From an uncultured Pelagibacteraceae bacterium (GTDB lineage Bacteria; Pseudomonadota; Alphaproteobacteria; Pelagibacterales; Pelagibacteraceae): a stretch of DNA of 54,761 bases. Numbering within the stretch: position 1 is the first letter of the stretch; every line of letters starts with the position of its first letter. The stretch lies in contig CACIGI010000008.1 of the NCBI GenBank assembly GCA_902586125.1, positions 1 through 54,761 of the forward strand, given 5' to 3'. This document shows positions 36,885 through 46,538 of the stretch, in pieces. The position numbers and the translations under genes are program-made. The notes beneath the pieces were generated by a model. The model saw only the letters and a program-made list of their open reading frames with translations, was not told where the DNA came from and ran no database searches.

Positions 36885-37694
36885 TTAAAAATTATCAATT
36901 AATCTAATATTATTAATATAAAAAGATAAGAAAATTTTTGAATTTTTTAATTTATTAGAAATTTTAAGATTTTTAACATTTCTTAACTCAAGATATTCAA
37001 TTTTAACATTTTGTAATTTATCTATTTCATTTGCTGTTTTATTTAGTACTTTTTTAATATTTGATTGCATATTTAATTTTTTTTTAAGTTTCATAATATT
37101 GGTGATTAATTTTGCAGCTAAATTTATTTCACGTTTTTGTAATAATGAATTTCTGGAGGATAATGCTAATTTATTTCTTTCTCTAATTGTTTTACATTCT
37201 ATTATTTTTGAAGAGTGCTTTCTTAAATATTTTTTTAATAGATATATTTGTTGAAAATCTTTCTCTCCCATAAAAATTTTTTGAGGTTTGATATTTTCAA
37301 TCAGACGCTCCATCACATCAATTACACCCTCGAAATGTCCTTTTCTGTACTTAGCGCATAATATTTTGTCATTTTTTGAAATTATAACTTTAGAGAATTT
37401 CTTTACCTTATAGATTTCTTTCACACTTGGTAAATAAACATAATTAACTTTTAGTCTTTTTAAAATCGATAAATCCCTCTTTTTACTTCTTGGATATTTC
37501 TCAAAATCATTTTTATTATTAAATTGTTTTGGATTTACAAATATACTTACAATAGTTTTATTGCATTTTTTTTTTGATTGTTTAATTAAGGATATATGGC
37601 CTTTGTGAAGACTTCCCATGGTAGGTACAAAACCTAGATTAGACACATTTTCTAATGCCTCATTTAAATCATTATTGTTTATTAAAATTTTCAT
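36885..37694 (-). CDS. panC: Pantoate-beta-alanine ligase (pantothenate synthetase)
   Basis: Predicted 269-aa enzyme joining pantoate and beta-alanine with ATP to give pantothenate, the coenzyme A precursor. Motifs are FVPTMGSLHKGHISLI (HxGH nucleotide-binding), SIFVNPKQFNNKNDFEKYPR, KGHFEGVIDVMERL, GEKDFQQIYLL and LALSSRN. ATG at 37694 is chosen: the frame stays open 65 codons further, but that extension is antisense to galU and unlike PanC. panB is not nearby. It is divergent from galU with 34 bp between starts. Confidence 0.93.
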   Translation of the reverse strand: MKILINNNDLNEALENVSNLGFVPTMGSLHKGHISLIKQSKKKCNKTIVSIFVNPKQFNNKNDFEKYPRSKKRDLSILKRLKVNYVYLPSVKEIYKVKKFSKVIISKNDKILCAKYRKGHFEGVIDVMERLIENIKPQKIFMGEKDFQQIYLLKKYLRKHSSKIIECKTIRERNKLALSSRNSLLQKREINLAAKLITNIMKLKKKLNMQSNIKKVLNKTANEIDKLQNVKIEYLELRNVKNLKISNKLKNSKIFLSFYINNIRLIDNF

Positions 37695-37728
37695 TTGTAT
37701 AAAACTTTTTAATAAGTAAAACATTTGA

Positions 37729-38544
37729 ATGATTAAACAAGCAATTATTCCTTTAGCTGGATTGGGTACACGTTTACTTCCATTAACTAGTGTGTTTCCA
37801 AAAGAACTTTTACCCATTAATGGAAAACCAGGAATTGAGTACATCCTAGATGAATGCATTGATGCAGGTATTAAGGAGGTTATTTTCATAATTTCAAATA
37901 AGAAGAAAATGATAAAGACTTATTTTTATAATGATAATTTTTATAAAAAAATTATTAAAAAAAAGAAAGATAAAAGGATTAAGGAAGAATACAAAAAAAT
38001 TTTAAAATATAAAAAAATGATAAAATTTGTTTATCAAAACAAACCACTTGGTACTGGAGATGCCGTTTTAAAAACAAAAAAATTCATAAAACATAATTTT
38101 TTTTTAATGTTGTTACCAGATGATCTTATTATTAAAAGAAATTGTTCTAAATCAATGATAAAGATTCATAAAAAATATAACGCATCTGTTATGGCTAGTA
38201 TGAATGTTAAAAAAAATAATGTTTCGAGATGGGGAATTTATAAGTTAAAAACTAAAATAAATAAGAATAATTATTTGATCTCAGATGTTATTGAAAAACC
38301 TTCTGTAAAAAAAGCACCATCTAATAAAGCAGTGATTGGAAGATATATTTTACCTAGAGAAATTTTTTCAAAATTACTTAAACAAAAACCAGGTAAAGGA
38401 GGAGAAATACATATTACAGATGCTATCCAAACATTAATTCAAAATGATAAAAAATTCATTGCTCATAATTTTTCTGGAAAATATCTTGATTGTGGAAGCA
38501 TGAGTGGTTACATCAAATCAACTTTAGAGATAGCTAAATCATGA
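37729..38544 (+). CDS. galU: UTP-glucose-1-phosphate uridylyltransferase
   Basis: Predicted 271-aa GalU, making UDP-glucose from glucose-1-phosphate and UTP. It has the nucleotidyltransferase signature GLGTRLLPLT (residues 11-20) with FPKELLPINGKPGIEYILDE, KPLGTGDAVL, LLPDDLII with the metal-site Asp, SDVIEKP and GGEIHITDAIQ. Insertions are rich in Lys. It overlaps the UDP-glucose dehydrogenase gene by 4 bp (ATGA), so UDP-glucose is probably passed on to UDP-glucuronate for surface polysaccharide. Confidence 0.95.
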   Translation: MIKQAIIPLAGLGTRLLPLTSVFPKELLPINGKPGIEYILDECIDAGIKEVIFIISNKKKMIKTYFYNDNFYKKIIKKKKDKRIKEEYKKILKYKKMIKFVYQNKPLGTGDAVLKTKKFIKHNFFLMLLPDDLIIKRNCSKSMIKIHKKYNASVMASMNVKKNNVSRWGIYKLKTKINKNNYLISDVIEKPSVKKAPSNKAVIGRYILPREIFSKLLKQKPGKGGEIHITDAIQTLIQNDKKFIAHNFSGKYLDCGSMSGYIKSTLEIAKS

Positions 38545-39839
38545 AATTGTGTATGATTGGTACTGGTTACGTAGGTTTAGTAAGCGGAGTATGTTTTGCT
38601 GATTTAGGAAATGATGTAATTTGTGTAGATAATAATGTTGACAAAATAAATTTACTAAAAAAAGGCAAGATTCCAATTTATGAACCTGGTTTATCAGAAT
38701 TAGTAACAAAGAATTTTAAGAATAAAAAATTAAATTTTTCTACAGATTTAAAAAAATCAATTAAAGACTCAGACATAATTTTTATTTGTGTTGGTACACC
38801 AACCAAAAAAGGTGGTAGTTCAGCAGATTTAAGTCAAATTTACAAAGTTTCTAAAGAAATAAGCTCTTCAATTAATAAATTTAAGATTATCATAACAAAA
38901 TCAACAGTTCCTGTGACGACAGGAGATGAAATTGAAAAAATATTATCTAAAAAAAATAGTAAAAAGAAATTCTCTGTTGTTTCTAATCCTGAATTTTTAA
39001 GAGAAGGAGAGGCAATAAGAGATTTTGTTTATCCTGACCGTATAGTTATAGGAACTAATGATAAAAAAGCAGGTAGAATTTTGAAAAATCTTTATAGCCC
39101 ACTTATTTCTAAGGGTGCTTCTTATTTACAAACTTCTAGAAGAGCTGCAGAATTGATTAAATATGCCTCTAATGCCTTTTTAGCCACAAAGATTACTTTT
39201 ATAAATGAAATAGCTAATTTATGTGAAAAAACTAATATTAATGTTGAGGATATTGCAATCGGTATGGGATTGGATAAAAGAATAGGCAGTCGATTTCTTA
39301 GAGCAGGACCTGCTTATGGTGGATCTTGTTTTCCCAAAGATACAAAAGCTATTATTACAACAGCAGATAAATTTAAAACAAATTTATCAGTAATAAAATC
39401 AGTAATTAAATCAAATGAAAATAGATCTAAACTTTTATTAGATAGAGTAAGCAGAATTCTAAATAAGAAAATTAAAAATAAAATGATTACTTTTTTAGGA
39501 GTTACATTTAAAGCTAATACTGATGATATGAGAGACTCATCAAGTTTACAAATGATACCATGGTTATCAAAAAAAGGAGCAATTATAAAATATTTTGATC
39601 CAACTGGTTATAAAACTGAATTTAAGAAGTTTAAAAATGTAATTAATAAGACTTCAATAAAAGATGCTGTCCACGGGGCCGATCTTGTTATTATTCATAC
39701 TGAATGGAATGATTTTAAATCAATTAATTTTAAAAGTTTAGTTAAAAGTAAGAAGTTCATGATTTTTGATATGAGAAATATATATTTTCCATCAAAGATT
39801 AAAGACCAGGGGTTTAAATATTTTAGTGTTGGGAAGTAA
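38541..39839 (+). CDS. ugd: UDP-glucose 6-dehydrogenase
   Basis: Predicted 432-aa NAD-dependent enzyme oxidising UDP-glucose twice to UDP-glucuronate. The Rossmann motif GTGYVGLVSG starts at residue 7; VGTPTKKGGSSADLS, ITKSTVPVTTGD and NPEFLREGEAIRDF follow. The catalytic Cys is in LRAGPAYGGSCFPKDTKA, and GVTFKANTDDMRDSSSLQMI begins the C-terminal domain. Translationally coupled to galU, its substrate supplier. Confidence 0.97.
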   Translation: MKLCMIGTGYVGLVSGVCFADLGNDVICVDNNVDKINLLKKGKIPIYEPGLSELVTKNFKNKKLNFSTDLKKSIKDSDIIFICVGTPTKKGGSSADLSQIYKVSKEISSSINKFKIIITKSTVPVTTGDEIEKILSKKNSKKKFSVVSNPEFLREGEAIRDFVYPDRIVIGTNDKKAGRILKNLYSPLISKGASYLQTSRRAAELIKYASNAFLATKITFINEIANLCEKTNINVEDIAIGMGLDKRIGSRFLRAGPAYGGSCFPKDTKAIITTADKFKTNLSVIKSVIKSNENRSKLLLDRVSRILNKKIKNKMITFLGVTFKANTDDMRDSSSLQMIPWLSKKGAIIKYFDPTGYKTEFKKFKNVINKTSIKDAVHGADLVIIHTEWNDFKSINFKSLVKSKKFMIFDMRNIYFPSKIKDQGFKYFSVGK

Positions 39840-39843
39840 AAAT

Positions 39844-40305
39844 CTAATTTAACTCAAATATTGCATCTACCTCAACCGAAACGCCAAGTGGTAAACTATT
39901 TGTGCTTACAGCAGCTCTAGTATGCATTCCTGTATCTCCAAAAATTGAAACTATCAAATCAGAAGCGCCATTTATTATTTTAGGTTGATCAATAAAATCA
40001 TCTGTTGAGTTTACAAATCCTGTTAGTTTCACACATGATTTTATTTTTGATAAATCATTGTCACAGGCTTTTTTAACTTGGGCAATAATACTTAACGCGC
40101 ATCTCTTAGCAGCATTGTAACCAGCTGTGACATCCAATTCTTTACCAACTTTTCCTTTGATTAACTTACCGTTATCATCAATAGAAATTTGTCCCGATAT
40201 GAATAACATTTTGCCTGTAATTTTTGTTGCAACATAATTACCAACTGGTGCTTTTGCTTCAGGAAGCTTTATATTAAGTTCTTTAATTTTATCTTCAAAG
40301 TTCAT
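39844..40305 (-). CDS. RidA family protein (YjgF/YER057c/UK114)
   Basis: Predicted 153-aa RidA-like protein. RidA hydrolyses reactive enamine/imine intermediates released by PLP enzymes. Visible blocks are GKMLFISGQISIDDNGKLIKGKVG, AAKRCALSIIAQVK and GMHTRAAVSTNSLPLGVSVEVDAIFEL, which retains the Arg of the archetypal active site. It is ~25 residues longer than the archetype, like the 150-aa YjgF_like_1 subgroup, whose activity is less certain. ATG at 40305 is chosen over a TTG 6 bp upstream. Downstream of the small exported protein gene and topA on the same strand. Confidence 0.85.
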   Translation of the reverse strand: MNFEDKIKELNIKLPEAKAPVGNYVATKITGKMLFISGQISIDDNGKLIKGKVGKELDVTAGYNAAKRCALSIIAQVKKACDNDLSKIKSCVKLTGFVNSTDDFIDQPKIINGASDLIVSIFGDTGMHTRAAVSTNSLPLGVSVEVDAIFELN

Positions 40306-40311
40306 TATCAA

Positions 40312-40563
40312 TTAATTTTTTTTTATTTTATTTTTAAATTTATTAAATATTCTGTTTGTACTTTCTTTAATTTGATTTGTTTTTTTTATAGACCCTTCTT
40401 TAAATTGATCTTTCTTTTTGACAGTACCTTCTTTAATATTTTTGGCTGTACACGATAAATATTCTTTTGAAAGTTTTTTCATCTCAGAACATTTATGTTG
40501 ATCAGCAATTAGTATATTTGTTGAAAATAAATAAAATATTAAAATTATAAATATTTTTTTCAT
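40312..40563 (-). CDS. Small exported protein with 11-residue repeats
   Basis: Predicted 83-aa protein of unknown function. A clear signal peptide (MKKIFIILIFYLFSTNILIA) is followed by a mature part of about 63 residues. That part has two Cys (Cys25 and Cys38 approximately), which could form a disulfide, and then tandem 11-residue units IKEGTVKKKDQ, FKEGSIKKTNQ and IKESTNRIFNK, ending in a Lys/Asn-rich tail. Such an 11-residue periodicity suits an extended amphipathic or solvent-exposed helix. The start codon overlaps the topA stop by 4 bp, and the protein is very basic. No family recognised. Confidence 0.75.
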   Translation of the reverse strand: MKKIFIILIFYLFSTNILIADQHKCSEMKKLSKEYLSCTAKNIKEGTVKKKDQFKEGSIKKTNQIKESTNRIFNKFKNKIKKN

Positions 40564-43145
40564 TTTTTTTTCTTACCTTTTGATTTTTTATTTTTATCGT
40601 ATTCTTTTCTTTTCTCAATCAATATTAAAGCTTCTTCCATTGTTAATTCAGTAGGATCTTTTTCTTCAGGGATTGTTGCATTGATTGATTTATATTTTAT
40701 ATAAGGTCCATACTGACCCTTCATGACTCTAACAGGTTTTTTATCCTCAGGATGTTCTCCCAAATCTTTTATCATCGAAGAGGATATCCGACCAGGTTTG
40801 GCTTCTGCTATTAATATTATTGCTCTATTTAAACCTATGGAAAATATTTCCTCTACATTTTCTATTCTTGCTGATTTATTTTCACATTTTAAGTAAGGAC
40901 CAAATCTTCCGACATTTAATGTAATCTCTTTTTGATTATCTGGATTTATTCCTAAAGATTTAGGTAGCGAACATAAAAATTGAGCTTTTTCCAAATTAAT
41001 ACTCTCTAATTCTAATCCTTTTGGTATTGAAACATTTTTTAAAAGTTCATTTACATCTGACTTTAATTTTTTAGTTTTTTTCTTTTTCTTACTAATTTTT
41101 TCAACTTCTATATCAGAAGGGATTTTCTCGTATTGAAGGTAGGGGCCAAATCTACCATTTTTCAAATATATATCATTTCCATTTTCATGTTTTCCTATAA
41201 ATTTTGGTTCAGCTAATTGTGCTTGAGCAGCAGCTTTTGCTTTAGATAAGGGTCGTGTAAATTTACATTCTGGATAATTTGAACACCCTATAAAAGCACC
41301 ACCTCTGAAACTATTCTTTAAACTAAGTGTTCCAGAACTACATAATTGACATTTTCTTACTACATTACCCTCATTATCCTTATCAAAAATTAATTCACCT
41401 AGACTATCATTGAGTAAATCCAATACCTCTCTAGTTCTTTTTTCTTTCACTTCCGAAACATTATTGTTGAAGTCTTTCCAAAAAAGTTCCAAAACTTTAA
41501 TCCAACTTTCTTTGCCAGTAGTGATCTCATCAAGTTGATCTTCTAACCCTGCTGTAAAGTTGTAATCTACATATTTTGAGAATAATTTTTCTAAAAAGGC
41601 TGAAATTAATTTACCTCTATCTGTAGGAAAAAATCTTTTATTCAATATCTCTGCATAACCTCGATTGGCAATAGTAGAAATAATACTTGCATACGTAGAA
41701 GGCCTCCCGATACCAAGCTCTTCAAGCTTTTTAACTAAACTAGCTTCGGAATATCTTGGTGGTGGTTGTGTATAATGCTGTTCATCTATTAGCGCCTCAA
41801 TATTAATAGGTCCTTTAGACACAGCAGGTAAAATAGTTTCATCATCATCTTTGTTTTGATTATTATAAATCTTTAAGAAACCATCAAATTTTAAAACTGA
41901 TCCACCGGCTTTACAAATTGTATCATTATTATCTGACGTTATGGTGATAGTGTTTCTATCAAATTTGGCTGACTCCATCTGAGAAGATAAAGCTCTACTC
42001 CAAATAAGATCATAAAGTTTATTTTGATCTGTACTTAAATATTTTTTAACACTTTGAGGAGTTTTAATAATATCAGTAGGTCTGATTGCTTCGTGAGCTT
42101 CTTGTGCATTTTTAGCTTTTTTGCCTGAATAATTCAAAACATCTTTAGGCAAGTATTCATTACCAATTTCTTTTTGGATATAGTTTCTGAAACTTGTAAC
42201 AGCGTCTTTAGATAAATTGGTTCCATCAGTTCTCATATAAGTAATTAAGCCAATTGTTTCACCCTCCATCTCTATACCTTGATAAAGTTTTTGGGCAATT
42301 TGCATTGTTCTAGATGCACCAAAACCTAGTCGACTCGATGCAGTTTGTTGAAGAGTTGAAGTCGTAAATGGACCAGAGGGATTACGATTTACTATTTTGC
42401 TAGAAATATCAGTTATACTAAATTTTTTTTTATTAATACTTGATATGGCTTTATTTATCTCTTCTTTATTTCTAAATGAAAATTTTTCAATTTTATTGTT
42501 GTCAAGTTGACTAATACTAGCAGTGAAATTTTGATTTGCAGTATCAGTAAATTTAATACTTAATGTCCAAAATTCCTCAGGTTTAAATGACTCAATTGCA
42601 TGTTCTCTCTCAGTAATTAATTTTAAAGCAACAGATTGAACTCTTCCTGCAGATTTTGAACCTGGAAGTTTCGTCCAGAGTATTGGAGATATATTAAAAC
42701 CAACCAAGTAGTCCAAGGCTCTTCTGGCCATATACGCATCGACTAGTAATGGCTCAATTTGCCTAGGATTTTCAATTCCTTGAATAACAGCTTTTTTGGT
42801 TATTTCATTAAATACAACTCGTTCAATTTCTTTATCTTTTAAAAGTTTTTTTTCATTCAAATATTCTTTGACATGCCAAGCAATTGCCTCACCTTCACGA
42901 TCAGGGTCGGTTGCTAATATAATTTTAGATGAGTCTTTAGCCGCGTCAGTTATTTCTTTTAAATATTTTTTTGAAAAACTATCAACTTCCCATTCCATTT
43001 TAAAATCTTGATCTGGATTGACAGAACCATTTTTTGAAGGCAAATCTCTTATATGACCATAACTAGCTAAAACTTTATAATTATCGCCTAGGTATTTATT
43101 AATAGTTTTTGCTTTAGCAGGACTTTCTACAATGACCAAATTCAT
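40560..43145 (-). CDS. topA: DNA topoisomerase I
   Basis: Predicted 861-aa type IA topoisomerase that relaxes negative supercoils. The Toprim domain starts MNLVIVESPAKAKTI and includes ATDPDREGEAIAWH. The catalytic Tyr is in GLITYMRTDGTNLS; GRPSTYASIISTI marks the core. The C-terminal region has one Cys4 zinc finger (CQLCSSGTLSLKNSF...IGCSNYPEC) and then three zinc-less topo repeats with GRFGPYLQYE, GRFGPYLKCE and GQYGPYIKYK. The tail is Lys-rich. Reads before the small exported protein. Confidence 0.98.
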   Translation of the reverse strand: MNLVIVESPAKAKTINKYLGDNYKVLASYGHIRDLPSKNGSVNPDQDFKMEWEVDSFSKKYLKEITDAAKDSSKIILATDPDREGEAIAWHVKEYLNEKKLLKDKEIERVVFNEITKKAVIQGIENPRQIEPLLVDAYMARRALDYLVGFNISPILWTKLPGSKSAGRVQSVALKLITEREHAIESFKPEEFWTLSIKFTDTANQNFTASISQLDNNKIEKFSFRNKEEINKAISSINKKKFSITDISSKIVNRNPSGPFTTSTLQQTASSRLGFGASRTMQIAQKLYQGIEMEGETIGLITYMRTDGTNLSKDAVTSFRNYIQKEIGNEYLPKDVLNYSGKKAKNAQEAHEAIRPTDIIKTPQSVKKYLSTDQNKLYDLIWSRALSSQMESAKFDRNTITITSDNNDTICKAGGSVLKFDGFLKIYNNQNKDDDETILPAVSKGPINIEALIDEQHYTQPPPRYSEASLVKKLEELGIGRPSTYASIISTIANRGYAEILNKRFFPTDRGKLISAFLEKLFSKYVDYNFTAGLEDQLDEITTGKESWIKVLELFWKDFNNNVSEVKEKRTREVLDLLNDSLGELIFDKDNEGNVVRKCQLCSSGTLSLKNSFRGGAFIGCSNYPECKFTRPLSKAKAAAQAQLAEPKFIGKHENGNDIYLKNGRFGPYLQYEKIPSDIEVEKISKKKKKTKKLKSDVNELLKNVSIPKGLELESINLEKAQFLCSLPKSLGINPDNQKEITLNVGRFGPYLKCENKSARIENVEEIFSIGLNRAIILIAEAKPGRISSSMIKDLGEHPEDKKPVRVMKGQYGPYIKYKSINATIPEEKDPTELTMEEALILIEKRKEYDKNKKSKGKKKK

Positions 43146-43181
43146 AAACTACAAACTACCCAAAAGCTTTAGATAGTCAAT

Positions 43182-43760
43182 TTAATAAATTTTTGTCTTA
43201 GTTTCTTCTTTATTTATCAATCTTTTAATATTTTCTCTGTGAGTAAAAAAAATCAAGATAAACATGATCGTAAAAAAAATTGCCTGATTAAACTGAATAG
43301 AAATTAATAGATAGATTGGTATAGATATCGAAGCTACTAAAGATGATAGAGATGAAAATTTAGAAATAAAAAAAGTTACAAACCAACATATAGAAAATAT
43401 AATTCCAAAATATAAATTCATAGCAAATAAAATACCAACATATGTAGCAACACCTTTGCCACCTTTAAACTTAAGCCAAATTGGAAATACATGACCTAAA
43501 AAGGCACATAAGGATGCAATATATAAAAAATCTTGGTAGAAAATTTTTACATAAATAACTGGAATAATTGCTTTTAAAATATCTAATACTAAAGTGAAAT
43601 AACCAATACTTTTATTTCCAGTTCTCAAAGCATTGGTAGCTCCAATATTACCAGATCCGATTTCTCTTATATCTTTTTTTAAAAATATCTTTGTAAGTAT
43701 ATATCCAAAAGGTATCGAGCCCATGAGGTAGGAAATGATACCTATCAAAAAAATATCCAT
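43182..43760 (-). CDS. plsY: Acyl-phosphate glycerol-3-phosphate acyltransferase PlsY
   Basis: Predicted 192-aa integral membrane enzyme (about five to seven helices) that acylates glycerol-3-phosphate from acyl-phosphate, the first step of phospholipid synthesis. The three conserved motifs are SIPFGYILTKIF with GSGNIGATNALR, FKGGKGVATYVG and FFTHRENIKRLI. It lies 1 bp after the dihydroorotase-like gene on the same strand and 36 bp before topA. Confidence 0.96.
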   Translation of the reverse strand: MDIFLIGIISYLMGSIPFGYILTKIFLKKDIREIGSGNIGATNALRTGNKSIGYFTLVLDILKAIIPVIYVKIFYQDFLYIASLCAFLGHVFPIWLKFKGGKGVATYVGILFAMNLYFGIIFSICWFVTFFISKFSSLSSLVASISIPIYLLISIQFNQAIFFTIMFILIFFTHRENIKRLINKEETKTKIY

Positions 43761-43761
43761 A

Positions 43762-45048
43762 CTAAAGCTTAAATAATTCTTTTCCTTTTACAAATGTATT
43801 CGTGACCTTACCTTGGAGTTTTTTGTCTTCAATTGAGGTATTTTTTGATTTTGAAACCAATTTTTCTTTTTTTACAATCCATGGTTTACTTATATCTACT
43901 ACACAAAAATCTGCATCATTACCAATGGAGAGGTTACCTTTATCTATTTTGAGAATTTTCGCAGGATTTGAAGTAAGCGCTTTAATTAATGTTTCTAATT
44001 TTAAAGATCCATTATGATATAACTCTAAACTTAAAGATAATAGGGTTTCTATACCTGATGCGCCTGTCGCAGCTTGGGAAAATGTTAATCTCTTTGACTC
44101 TTCATCTTCAGGTTTGTGATCTGAAACAATAACATCTATTAGTCCATCCTTCAATCCTTCCACTAGAGCAATTCTATCCTCCTCACGTCTCAACGGTGGA
44201 GATAATTTTAAAAAAGTTCTAAAATCACCTATGTCATTTTCATTTAAAGAGAGATTATTTATCGAAACACCTGATGTGAATTTTACGATTTCTTTTCTGT
44301 GTTTGATTACTTCAACAGATTTTTGTGATGATAATTGGGAAATATGATATCTGCATTTTACTTTTTCAAGTAAAGTAAGATCTCTTTCAATCAAAATTCT
44401 TTCTGCGATCTCAGGAATACCTGACAATCCTAATTTAGATGCGATAATGCCTGAATTTATCATCCCATTTTTTGCAAGCTCATAATCTTCTGCATGTTGC
44501 ATTATTAAACAGCCAATATCTTTTGCAGAATTCATTATCCGAGACATTAATCTGGGATTTTGAATGGTTTTAATGCCATCAGTAAATGCTATTATACCTT
44601 TATTTTGGAGAAGACCAAATTCTGTCATATTGTTTCCCTCAATATTTTTTGTAAGTGATGCACACGGAAAAATGTTAATTCGAGATTTATCTCTTCCTCT
44701 TCTTTTTAAAAAATCGACTATAGATACGTTGTCTATTATCGGATCAGTATTTGGCATTGTTACCACAGAAGTTACACCACCAGCTAAAGCAGCATTACTT
44801 AAGGTTCTAAAATTTTCTTTATATTCATAGCCTGGTTCACCGACAAATACTCTCATGTCAACTAAACCTGGAAATATATATTTCCCCTTTAAGTCAATTG
44901 GTTTTTCTCTTGAAGGAATATTATTTGTATTTACTTTTTTTCCTACCGCTTCTATCTTTCCTTCTTCAGAAATTATAAGACCACCTGTTTCGTTAATTGA
45001 ATTGTGTGGGTCAATTATATTAGCGTTTATAAAATATTGTTTTTTCAT
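43762..45048 (-). CDS. Dihydroorotase-like protein lacking the HxH metal motif (PyrC/PyrX type)
   Basis: Predicted 428-aa cyclic amidohydrolase of the type I dihydroorotase family. The family's GxxDxHxH motif is here GLVDMRVFVGEPG: the two metal His are Arg66 and Phe68 (codons at 44845-44853). The later active-site turn is SDHKPEDEE instead of the usual TDHAPH. Other family parts remain (MPNTDPIIDN, ATGASGIETLLSLSL, NPAKIL). Loss of these ligands predicts little or no dihydroorotase activity. It is 0 bp from pyrB, as pyrB-pyrX pairs are in other proteobacteria, where the inactive homologue is a structural partner of aspartate carbamoyltransferase. A real pyrC should lie elsewhere. Confidence 0.9.
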   Translation of the reverse strand: MKKQYFINANIIDPHNSINETGGLIISEEGKIEAVGKKVNTNNIPSREKPIDLKGKYIFPGLVDMRVFVGEPGYEYKENFRTLSNAALAGGVTSVVTMPNTDPIIDNVSIVDFLKRRGRDKSRINIFPCASLTKNIEGNNMTEFGLLQNKGIIAFTDGIKTIQNPRLMSRIMNSAKDIGCLIMQHAEDYELAKNGMINSGIIASKLGLSGIPEIAERILIERDLTLLEKVKCRYHISQLSSQKSVEVIKHRKEIVKFTSGVSINNLSLNENDIGDFRTFLKLSPPLRREEDRIALVEGLKDGLIDVIVSDHKPEDEESKRLTFSQAATGASGIETLLSLSLELYHNGSLKLETLIKALTSNPAKILKIDKGNLSIGNDADFCVVDISKPWIVKKEKLVSKSKNTSIEDKKLQGKVTNTFVKGKELFKL

Positions 45049-45990
45049 TTAAGTACAAAAAATCTTTAAACAGGCCATTCTTACTGCAACTCCTAGTTCT
45101 ACTTGTTCTTTAATTACGCTTTTATTGATATCATCAGCTAAATTAGTATCTATCTCAATACCTCTATTCATTGGACCTGGGTGCATGATTAATGCATCAG
45201 CTTTTGCATGTTCTAATTTATCTGGTGTAAGGCCATAATATTCATAATACTCTCTGTTAGATGAAAGATAAGAACTTGTCATTCTTTCATTTTGTAATCT
45301 TAACATCATTACAATGTCACAATCTTTTAATCCTTTTTTCATATCGGTGAATGTATTAACACCAAATTTTTCTATTTCCTTTGGCATCAAATTTGTGGGA
45401 GCAATTATATTTACTTCTGCTCCTAACATATTCAGTAAATAGATATTTGATCTTGCAACTCTTGAATGTAGGATATCTCCGCAAATGGCAATTCTTAAAC
45501 CTTCAATTTTTTTTTTTCGATTTATAATTGTCAGAGCATCCAATAAAGCTTGGGTAGGGTGTTCTCTTCTTCCATCTCCGGCATTTAAAACCGCACAATT
45601 AACTTTTTGAGAAAGTAGATTACATGCTCCAGAGTCTTGGTGTCTTATTACAATAATATCAGGATGCATAGCATTTAGTGTCATTGCTGTATCAATAAGA
45701 GTTTCACCTTTTTTAATTGCAGAATTACTTATATTCATTGACATCACATCAGCTCCAAGTCTTTTTCCTGCTAATTCAAATGAACTTTGAGTTCTTGTTG
45801 AGGGCTCAAAAAATAGATTAATCTGTGTTTTTCCTCTTAGTGCATCAATTTTTTTATTTTTACTTTGGTTTACTTTTATAAAATCGTGAGCTTCATCAAG
45901 TATTAAATTAACATCATTTATAGATAAATCTTGGATACCTAACAGATGTTTTTGGGAAATTTTAATAGCTTTATTTGTTTTAATTGCCAT
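45049..45990 (-). CDS. pyrB: Aspartate carbamoyltransferase catalytic subunit
   Basis: Predicted 313-aa ATCase making carbamoyl-aspartate in pyrimidine synthesis. The carbamoyl-phosphate loop is [52 protein letters not shown] and [11 protein letters not shown] are further active-site blocks. ATG at 45990 is chosen because an upstream in-frame TTG would add 13 residues unlike the family. It runs straight into the dihydroorotase-like gene, and no regulatory pyrI is present, which fits the class A type partnered by a pseudo-dihydroorotase. Confidence 0.96.
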   Translation of the reverse strand: MAIKTNKAIKISQKHLLGIQDLSINDVNLILDEAHDFIKVNQSKNKKIDALRGKTQINLFFEPSTRTQSSFELAGKRLGADVMSMNISNSAIKKGETLIDTAMTLNAMHPDIIVIRHQDSGACNLLSQKVNCAVLNAGDGRREHPTQALLDALTIINRKKKIEGLRIAICGDILHSRVARSNIYLLNMLGAEVNIIAPTNLMPKEIEKFGVNTFTDMKKGLKDCDIVMMLRLQNERMTSSYLSSNREYYEYYGLTPDKLEHAKADALIMHPGPMNRGIEIDTNLADDINKSVIKEQVELGVAVRMACLKIFCT

Positions 45991-46032
45991 TAAAACCAAC
46001 TCTATAGCTATAAAGTTGTATAATAGCAAGTA

Positions 46033-46488
46033 TTAATTATTCAAAAAATCTATTGCTCCTTGCAATATAAAAGCAGCAGCATTTTCATCAATTTTTTTTT
46101 CTCTTTTACTCACATTAACATCTAATTGACTGGAAAGATTAAATGCACCAACAGTTGATAGTCTCTCATCCCACAAACAAACTGGAATATCAATGTTCTT
46201 TTCAATATAAGTAGAAACATCTTTTACTGATTGAGAAGATTTGCCAGAAGAGCCATCCATATTTAAGGGGTTTCCTATTATGATTCCCTTTATGTTATTT
46301 TCGATGATTATTGATTTAAGTTGATCTATAAGGTTTTGAGAGGATTTTTTTTCTATAGTTATAAATGGTGTGGCAATTAATTGTTTTTCGTCACAAATTG
46401 AAACTCCTATTCGTTTTGAACCAAGGTCTAAGCCTATCAATCTGCACTTATCTAAGTGATTTTTTTTAAATTCCTCTAACGTGATCAT
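46033..46488 (-). CDS. ruvX: Holliday junction resolvase-like / pre-16S rRNA nuclease RuvX (YqgF)
   Basis: Predicted 151-aa RNase H-fold protein. The start of the fold has CRLIGLDLGSKRIGVSICD with the catalytic Asp, GIIIGNPLNMDGSSGKSSQSV with the family G-x-P block, VCLWDERLSTVGA with the Asp-Glu pair, and KREKKIDENAAAFILQG at the end. YqgF trims 16S rRNA 5' ends in E. coli and may also act in DNA recombination. Divergent from gatC by 50 bp; pyrB is 42 bp downstream. Confidence 0.92.
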   Translation of the reverse strand: MITLEEFKKNHLDKCRLIGLDLGSKRIGVSICDEKQLIATPFITIEKKSSQNLIDQLKSIIIENNIKGIIIGNPLNMDGSSGKSSQSVKDVSTYIEKNIDIPVCLWDERLSTVGAFNLSSQLDVNVSKREKKIDENAAAFILQGAIDFLNN

Positions 46489-46538
46489 ATTGTATATTTT
46501 TAACTTAAATGATAGTTTGCGTCATACCTAAATAGCAT

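Noticed and set aside
37695-37889. 65-codon N-terminal extension of panC
   Set aside because: It overlaps galU on the other strand and does not resemble PanC; the family N-terminus begins at the ATG at 37694.
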